From assembly GCA_937871115.1 (NCBI GenBank), contig CALMXW010000051.1:1-7439 (forward strand): a DNA stretch of 7,439 nt, read 5' to 3'. A program made the position numbers and the translations under genes. Shown piece after piece: positions 1-6,800 of the stretch (positions are counted from its first letter, which is position 1; each line of letters begins with the position of its first letter). The DNA is from an uncultured bacterium. Lineage in GTDB: Bacteria > Patescibacteriota > Minisyncoccia > Phycocordibacterales > CAIJYI01. The notes beneath the pieces were generated by a model, which did no database searches, was not told the origin of the DNA, and saw only the letters and a list, made by a program, of their open reading frames with translations.

Positions 1-67
1 TGACAGTAAAGAAGGTCGCAAGAAATAAGAGCGCTACTAGTGTACGGAGAGCGAAAAAACGTATCAT
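1..67 (-). CDS. N-terminal fragment of a secreted or membrane protein, cut by the window edge
   Basis: An ATG at 67-65 opens a frame that stays open to the left window edge. It gives 22 residues beginning MIRFFALRTLVALLFLATF and continuing with hydrophobic residues. The pattern is a short basic n-region (R3, R8) followed by an unbroken hydrophobic stretch of about 14 residues, typical of a signal peptide or N-terminal membrane anchor. The start lies 34 bases after the stop of the preceding gene on the same strand, which fits a compact gene cluster of exported proteins. The only other nearby ATG (85-83) reaches a stop after three codons. No Shine-Dalgarno sequence is visible, but an extended -10-like element lies just upstream (76-84). 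The mature part is outside the window, so function cannot be assigned. The frame is short and could be chance; the start position and strongly signal-like composition argue that it is real. Confidence 0.55.
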   Translation of the reverse strand, partial: MIRFFALRTLVALLFLATFFTV

Positions 68-75
68 AATGATCT

Positions 76-84
76 ATTGTATCA
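76..84 (-). promoter_or_regulatory. Extended -10-like promoter element ahead of the third gene
   Basis: Read on the minus strand, 84-76 is TGATACAAT. It matches the bacterial extended -10 pattern (TG, one base, then TATAAT) with one mismatch. Transcription would start near 69-70, only 2-5 bases before the ATG at 67, giving a nearly leaderless mRNA. That would fit the missing Shine-Dalgarno sequence. No good -35 hexamer is seen at the usual distance. The call rests on one short motif in AT-rich DNA. Confidence 0.3.
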
Positions 85-101
85 TCCAAATCTCAAATAT
101 T

Positions 102-803
102 CTAGTTCGCCGTGGCAGTATACGTGACGATACCATCATAGCTTCCTGTTTGCTGGGACGATGGAACGTCAAGATAGTAGAGGACGGTGCTCAACTGAGC
201 TGAGGCTGAATACGACCCTACTCCGGCATTTCCAATCTGCTGCGCTACTGTACTGGAACCAATACCAGCCCACAAAGTACTTGCATTATCAGTATAGTTG
301 TCTGCTGTCCCCCACCAAGTGGTTGATCGGAATGGCTGACTTCCAGACGCAGTCATTACACGGAAAGCGAGGACCTTCTGTGAGCTATCGAGTGATCCAA
401 TACGTACGGCATTACCCACTGATGTGGTGGCCGCACCAGCCCACCATTCAAGTTGGTCAGCGATGCCAATGGAGGCATCAGTAGTGAGGTCCATCACCGT
501 GTTGGCTGATCCTTGATCGTTACCATAAAGAGTCACCAGATACCCTGGTACGTTGTTGGTAGTGACAGAAAGCGTTGTCGTCGCAAACTTTGGAGTACCT
601 GGAGTGAGTGTGCCGAACTCGTCGTAGGCGCTTGTCGTCGTGGTAAAAGTAAGTGAGGTTGCAATGGTTACCGTGAGAGTTTCTGTATCGGTCGCGGCAA
701 AAGCATAGTAGGCGGCACTTCCCCCAAAAACAATAGATGTTACCAGCGTCGCAGAAAGGAACACTTTCAGTTCTTCGATGAGTTTGGAGTTTTTTGGGAT
801 CAT
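102..803 (-). CDS. Small secreted protein; stand-alone copy of the giant neighbour's C-terminal module
   Basis: A protein of 233 residues if translation starts at the ATG at 803. An in-frame GTG at 851 would add 16 residues (249 total), but this adds an odd extension before a well-formed signal peptide and would overlap the candidate promoter, so 803 is preferred. Residues 1-13 are polar and charged. Residues 14-36 are hydrophobic and end in AFA followed by A, a plausible signal peptidase I site. The mature part of about 197 residues is Ser/Thr/Ala/Gly-rich, has no cysteine and looks all-beta. From about residue 64 it aligns end to end with the last 170 or so residues of the upstream giant protein, roughly two-thirds identical by eye. 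Shared blocks include TLTPG, TTNN, LYGND, SVGNAVRI, KVLAFRVMTASGSQPF, TWWGT and YYLDVPSSQQTGSYDG. It is probably a cell-surface protein; the molecular role is unknown. A shared anchoring or fibre-subunit role is my inference. The stop is TAG, and no terminator hairpin follows. Confidence 0.88.
   Translation of the reverse strand: MIPKNSKLIEELKVFLSATLVTSIVFGGSAAYYAFAATDTETLTVTIATSLTFTTTTSAYDEFGTLTPGTPKFATTTLSVTTNNVPGYLVTLYGNDQGSANTVMDLTTDASIGIADQLEWWAGAATTSVGNAVRIGSLDSSQKVLAFRVMTASGSQPFRSTTWWGTADNYTDNASTLWAGIGSSTVAQQIGNAGVGSYSASAQLSTVLYYLDVPSSQQTGSYDGIVTYTATAN
105..662 (-). repeat. Paralogous surface module, stand-alone copy
   Basis: This stretch encodes residues 48-233 of the small secreted protein and is a diverged duplicate of 892-1440, the end of the giant gene. 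Patches remain near identical in DNA: 111-128 equals 901-918, and 305-322 equals 1089-1106. Elsewhere mainly the protein is conserved, so this duplication is older than the DUF2341 block duplication further upstream. The two copies end almost identically, except that the giant protein has one extra codon (Pro) before its stop. Confidence 0.85.
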
Positions 804-818
804 ATCTAGGGAATTAAT

Positions 819-848
819 TTTATAAGATAATCGATACAAAAATATTAA
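819..848 (-). promoter_or_regulatory. Candidate sigma70-type promoter for the small secreted protein
   Basis: On the minus strand, TTAATA (848-843, four of six matches to TTGACA) is followed after 18 bases by TATAAA (824-819, five of six matches to TATAAT). The predicted transcript would start near 812, about 8-10 bases before the ATG at 803. The leader would be too short for a normal ribosome-binding site, and none is seen. The region is far more AT-rich than the flanking genes. This would allow expression of the small protein independent of the giant gene. AT-rich DNA gives such matches easily, so confidence is low to moderate. Confidence 0.35.
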
Positions 849-869
849 CACGATTTGTCTTATATTTTT
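838..869. repeat. 8-bp AT-only inverted repeat in the intergenic gap
   Basis: AAAAATAT at 838-845 is the exact reverse complement of ATATTTTT at 862-869, separated by 16 bases. It overlaps the candidate -35 region of the small gene and could be a regulator-binding palindrome. The arms contain no G or C and the loop is long, so it is not a convincing terminator. It may simply reflect local AT-richness. Confidence 0.25.
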
Positions 870-877
870 AGAAAAAC

Positions 878-886
878 TGTGGATAA
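878..886 (-). promoter_or_regulatory. Perfect DnaA-box consensus match in the intergenic gap
   Basis: The minus strand reads TTATCCACA across 886-878, the exact Escherichia coli-type DnaA-box consensus. It sits just past the stop codon of the giant gene and upstream of the small secreted gene. I see only this one perfect copy, with no cluster and no dnaA or dnaN gene, so it is not evidence of a replication origin. It could be a DnaA-responsive site or a chance match: a specific 9-mer is expected on either strand in a window this size about once in 18 windows. Confidence 0.25.
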
Positions 887-888
887 CT

Positions 889-3800
889 CTACGGATTTAC
901 CGTGGCAGTATACGTGACAACACCGTCATAACTTCCTGTCTGTTGAGAAGAGGGCACATCGAGATAATAGAGGACGGTACTCGTGGCTCCACTTGCCGCC
1001 GGAGCGGACGAATTTCCAATTTGTCGTGCTATGGTCGAGCTCGATACCCCCGCCCATTTCGTATTCGCATTGTCGCTATAGCTATCTACTGTCCCCCACC
1101 AAGTGGGTGCGATGAATGGTTGACTACCCGATGCAGTCATTACGCGGAAGGCGAGAACTTTCTGTGAGTTGTCGAGAGAAGAAATTCGCACGGCATTGCC
1201 AACTGATGTGGTGGCGGCACCCGGTATCCATTCTGTCTGATCAGTGAGACCAATCGTGGCGTTGGTTGTCATGTCCATCGTAGTGTCGCCAGTGACCCTA
1301 TCATTACCATACAGACTCAAGCTCCATCCGCTAGAATTATTCGTTGTGACGACCACGGTAGTCGTAGAGAACTGCGGTGAGCCCGGAGTAAGTGTAGGAA
1401 AAGGAGTCTGCGAAGTCGTAAGAGTAAGATTGGTGAAGTTACCTGTCAGCTGCGGATAATTGGTGTAGCTATAAAACGGTATATCTCCATTTGCCTTCAC
1501 CATGCGGAAATAATACGTGGTCGACGTGGCATTTACCGGATCCAGTGCCCAATCCCACTCTCCTTCTTGTCCGGCGGGAATAGCGGCGAGAGTACTTGTG
1601 GCAGAGAAGTTTGCGCTTTCATACGTCTCTTTTATATCCGAAGCGGTGAGTAAGTTGGCTGTCACGTTTGCACCATCGGTCGCGGAGTTGTTGCCGTTGT
1701 AAAAAGTCCACGCATTGGTTGACTCTGATTCTTCAGAACCATAGGCGAGGAAAGTACCCGCGCCAGCTTTGTATTGAGCCAAGATTTCATCGGCAGTGAG
1801 CAATTTGTTATACACACGCACGTCGTCGATCCACCCATCGAATGTCTCATCGAGTGCCATTTCGTCACCGATCATAAGATTCCCGGGTGAGTCATCTACG
1901 CGGGTGCCGGTGGGCGTACTCACCGTAGTAAGAGTTTGAGACACACCGTTCACATAAATGATGGGAACATTGGCTGTAGAAGAGTTGTTGTAGGTGACAC
2001 ACACATGACTCCAGGTATTGAGTGGCGCCGCATTGGCGGGAGTGCGCCACGAGCCATCGCCAGTAAAGCTTCTGTAGAAAGTCACATTGAGGGGGGATGT
2101 TTTATCATTCACTTCAAAAAACCAACCGCCGACAACGGAACTTGCTTGTTTTATTACGATCTCACCGAAGTGAAAACCTCCCGCGAGTTTCCCCGCTGAT
2201 CGAGGGTTAATCCACGCGCAGGCACTGAGGTTGACGATGTCGTCGAGAGACGCTCCTGAGCCAGCACTGACATTGTCGTTGCTCGCATCGAAGTTGTACG
2301 CTCCGTCTACCACACCTGTTGTGGAAGCCAGCGACGACCCACCGCTACCGGTACCGTTGTTCGCATTTGCAGTAGAGTCGGTAAACGCACCGGCCGTCGA
2401 AGATGCTTTATTCCCCAAGTGCCACACGCCTTGTGCACTGGTGTTTGTCCACACGCTTGTCACCGTCTGTCCATCCGAAGCAGACACGTTGTTGTAATAC
2501 ATCCAGACATAGTCGGTTGTGGTCGCAGCATTTATTCGTGGCACTTTTACATGGACAGTGGACGTCCCCGTCTCGTCCCACCTCTCTATTTCATACGGAA
2601 GGGTTGTGGTACCATTCGCATCCACAAATCGGATGTCTTGGCCGGAATCTTGCGTCTTTGAGTAATCTATCGCACCACTCACGCCATTTGCGGTGGCTCG
2701 GAGTTGGACAGGTACGACAAAGTCAGCTAAATCACCGCTTGCCGATGCATTGTTGAAAGAAATCTTTTGCCGATTGAGCCATGAAGTGTTCCACCACCCC
2801 ACGGGAGTCCACGGCCCGGCAGTGCTATACGCATACTGCAGGGCAAATTCTGTGGACGAGGCGGTGAGGACTGAGTTGTTCGACGTCACATTCATGCGCA
2901 AACGTATCGGGGTAGAAACGGAAGAAATTGTATTCGCCACATTTTCTCCCTGCGCCGCACTTCCGGGCTGAACACTATTGGCATTCAGATACCAGCGATA
3001 GTCTCTTTGGGTAAGGGTGTTAGTGGTGTCGACGGTTATCGTGGGGTAGTTGGTATAGCTGCTAAACACAACTTCGCCATTCGCGTCTATCATTCGGAAA
3101 TAATATGTGGTGGTCGAAGTAGCATGCGCAGGAAGGAGTGACCAGTCCCATTCGCCTTCTTGCCCGACGGGGATGGAATAGAGTGTGGTGGATGCAGAGA
3201 AGTTACCACTCTCATACGTCTCTTTCACATCTGAAGCCGCGAGTAGTGTGGAAGTAATATTTGTCCCATCTACGGCTGAGCTGTTGCCATAAAATTCCCA
3301 AGGAGCATCAGCGGCAGATTCTTCAGATCCATACGTAAGGAGTGTCCCCGCACCGGCCTTGTACTCTGCGAGAACTTCATCAGCTGAAAGAATGCGATTG
3401 TATACGCGCATGTCATCGATATTTCCGTCCAGTCCACGAGTAGCATCCCCCCTATTTCCAATATAGTAAGCGTCGGCGTTGTTTACCACGGAGCCGGTCG
3501 GGCGGGCGACAGAGACAAAGACACTTTGTGCGACTCCGTCAAAGTAAATAGACGGGTCATTCGCCGTGGAAGATTCGTCGTACGTAAGCACCACGTGATG
3601 CCAAGCATTCGTAGAGAGAGCCGTGCCGGTGTTCCATTTTGCATTTCCTGCCGCATCAGAGCCACCACCTGTCCACTGTCTGTTGAAAGAAACTATCGAG
3701 TTTCCTACGTCTGGATAAAAGGCAAAGACTTGTGCGCCTCCGTTTCTCTTTTCCAAAATACGTCCAAGGGTTCCCCCGCCGGAAGTCCTCACGTTCACCC

Positions 3801-6800
3801 ACACCGAGATAGTGGTTTGTGAGTAGTGAGTCGTGAGCCCGGTGTTTACATAATCGTTGCTCCCATCAAAATTATACGCACCGTCTATAATACCCGTCGT
3901 TGAAGCCAGAGATGCGCCGCCACTTCCCGTACCATTGTTTGCATTGGAAGTCGCGTCGAGAAACGCTCCTGCTGTGGACGAAGCTTTGTTGCCCAAATGC
4001 CACACACCTTGGGCTCCCGTGGTCGCCCACACACTCGTAGTGGCCGCCGCACTCACGGCCGAAGTATTGTTGTAGTACATCCAGATAAAGTCAGTAGTCG
4101 TAGCGGCATTTATCCTCGGCACTTTTACCAGCACCGTGGACGTGCCTGTCTCATCCCACTTCTCTATTTCATACGGAAGTGTCGTCGTGCCGTTCGCATC
4201 CACAAATCGGATGTCTTGTCCGGAATCTTGCGTCTTTGAGTAATCTATCGCACCACTCACGCCATTTGCGGTAGACCGGAGCTGGACAGGGATAACAAAC
4301 TCTGCGAGATCAGCGTTTGCAGAAGCATTGCTAAAGGAAATCTTTTTGCGATTTTGCCACGTGGTATCCCACCAGTTGTCTACATCAAACCACGTACCAC
4401 TCGTATTGTACGCATACTGAAGTTTAAATTCGCTGGAAGACGCGCTCATCGCCTTTCCGCCCACGGTGACATTCATACGCAGACGTATCGGACTCGAAGT
4501 AGAGGTGAGTGTATGTGCAGTATTTTCTAGCTGAAAAGCACTCCCCGGCTGTACGGCATTCGCACTGTCATACCAACGATAATCTTTTTGGGTGAATGTC
4601 GTAGTAAGAATACTCGTATCTACCTGGACCAAAATACGTGAAGCATAGATATCATTATTATTCGTTGTCGCCACCACATCCATATTGCGCCCTGTGGTCG
4701 GCATAGTGAGCGAAGAAGATTGTTCTCGCTGAATAGCGTCGGTCACCGTCGAGCCCGTAATATCTGCAGGGCCCGTCGTATCTTGAAGTTTTACATCGGA
4801 AGTCCCCGCCGAGACAGAGTCCACTTCATGAATATAGGTATAGCCATCATTCCACTCGGTAGAATCCCAGAGGGTGTCAAAGTCCTGAAGACCTGTCCCT
4901 GGTCGGAGTTTTGTATTCGCCAAAAGATACTGTGGCTCAAGCTTGGTCGGACTCGTCTGGTCGACAATAATTTTCGCGTTATAAATAGCGACGACCACTC
5001 CGGTATAGTTACTCTGCAAGACAATTCGATAGTTTCTTCCGGAAGTCGGAGTAAAAGCCGAAGACCGTGCCCTCGTTGCTACTCCTGCGCTGGTGCTCGC
5101 AGCAATGTATGCCTTGTCGGTCCAGTTTCCAAAACTTCCGTCATCTTCTTGTAGGGCGATGGTCGTACTCGCCATATAGTTAGTAACAAGCCCTTGTCCC
5201 TGTGCACCAGTTCCTCCCGTTCTTGCTGCTGCAGTAGTAGTAAACGCACCACCACCGCCACCGCCGCGAGATGTACCTGCCGCACCGTTGTTACTTGTAG
5301 TTCTCTTGGCACCTCCCGCACCACCGCCCACGGTCGTACCCGTACCCGCCACCGCCGCACCCGTCGCGCTTCCACCCGCACCGTTTGTCCCTGCGCCACC
5401 ACCACCGCCACCGCCGTATGTCGCCGCTCCGGCGCCACTGGTTCCTCCGGCGAAACAAACCGTTCCTATACAACCCGTACTACTTCCCGTACTCGACGCG
5501 ACACTTCCTCCAGTACCCACGCCTCCGCCCGCGCCTCCTTTTGCTACGACACTTGTGGTATCCCAACTAGAGTCATTACCCACTCCACCGCTTTGGTTTG
5601 AACCACCCGCTTTTGTCGCCGCCACCACCAGTGTGTGCGTACCGGTAAGCGCAGCGAGGGTCGAAGAAGCAAACTGTCCTCCCGCGCCTCCCGCGCCGCC
5701 AGTATTTGCTGTGGCTGGGCAGCCACCTCCTGCTCCACCACCTCCCCATAATCCCACCGAGGTAGATGCCGTACCCGCCGGAATCCCCACCGTAAATGTT
5801 CCCGCAGTAGAATACGTAGTGGAAGAAGCGAGAGAAGCTTTGACGGTCTTCCAACTCACTTCGGCGTAAAAAGTATTGGTACCCGCCCATTTTGTCGAAT
5901 CGTAATACCAATATTTCGGCGAAGCGAATGTCGTCGTTGCCACAGTGGAGAAGCTTTCGTTGTTTCCTATTTCTATTTGCGTTTCCGTATTTGCAAATGC
6001 CGACGTCGCCTGAAGCACCACCACACGCGCGGCGATAGCCCCCTTTCCGACCGCTTCATTCCCGAGCACCACCACATAGTTATTGGCACCAGTCGTAGGT
6101 GTAAATGAAGTGGAACGATATCGTGCATAGGAAGTACCATTTACCGTGATGGTAGCAACAACAGCATACGTACTCGCATTTACGAGATACATATTCGCAT
6201 TTGTGGCTGAAGTGGTACTAGCGACAACTTCAAAATAATACGTTGGACTCGTATACTGCGTGGTACTGATCTGGATGATTTCCGATGAAGTAGCATACGC
6301 ACCACTCGCCGCGTTGAGCCAGCCATCGAGAATATTTATTTCTTGGCGTACTTTCACCGTCACCGCGTCGGATGCGAGCTGCCATTGCCGCGCTTCTTCA
6401 AAATCTGTCTTCTCTTGCCCGAAAAGTCGGACGAGGAAGTTGCCACTCGTAAAACGAAGTGGCCCAAGAAGATACAACTCTGGGGATATCTGAGGCGCAG
6501 AATATTCATATTGGAGCGAAAAAGTAGCTCCCGCTTTTACGTTCTTCACTTTCCAAGTGACGTACTGTGTGTCACCATCGGTCGTAACACTTGCACTAAA
6601 TTTTTCTTCCGAAGGGACAACTTGAAACCCTTTTGGAAGCGCTTCCGTGACCTGCCCGTCGAAATTTTGATTTGCCTTCACGGTAAGATTCATCGAGTAT
6701 GAAGGCGCCTTAAATGGATTGATACGGGTGGCCCCGCGGCGTGTCACCTCAAAAGGTGCATTACTATTGACCTCGAGTGTACTCTCTACCATCTTGCCGT

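Noticed and set aside
63..73. Small palindrome ATCAT-A-ATGAT over the third gene's start
   Set aside because: Five-base arms with a one-base centre are too short to support as a functional site.
804..851. GTG at 851 as start of the small secreted protein
   Set aside because: It adds 16 residues before an already complete signal peptide, has no ribosome-binding site, and overlaps the candidate promoter. The ATG at 803 is more natural.
852..888. Rho-independent terminator after the giant gene
   Set aside because: The gap contains only AT-rich arms with no GC stem followed by a T-run in the right orientation. No terminator can be supported.
2231..2756. Overlapping plus-strand frames opposite the DUF2341/LamG junction, with similar frames opposite unit A at 3857-4239
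   Set aside because: Their similarity to each other comes from the duplicated sense-strand unit. They are antisense shadows and not a gene family.
1441..4590. Direct repeats as CRISPR, transposon or phage elements
   Set aside because: The repeats are about 1.58 kb apart, in frame and coding for the same protein domains. There is no spacer array, transposase, integrase or terminal inverted repeat.
5182..5820. Phage tail-fibre interpretation of the glycine-rich part
   Set aside because: Tail fibres can carry such regions, but the neighbouring genes have signal peptides and no phage structural gene is present. The DUF2341/LamG/MG2-like context fits a cellular surface protein better.
5288..5869. 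Long Pro/Ala-rich open frame on the plus strand (193 residues)
   Set aside because: It is the antisense shadow of the glycine-rich domain: GGX codons read as CC-rich Pro/Ala codons on the opposite strand. It has no ribosome-binding site or recognisable domain, and the minus frame has clear protein homology.
5079..5911. Several Arg/Val- or Trp/Arg-rich frames on both strands in the same interval
   Set aside because: All arise from low-complexity GC-rich codons of the glycine-rich region in shifted frames. Their compositions are implausible for real proteins.
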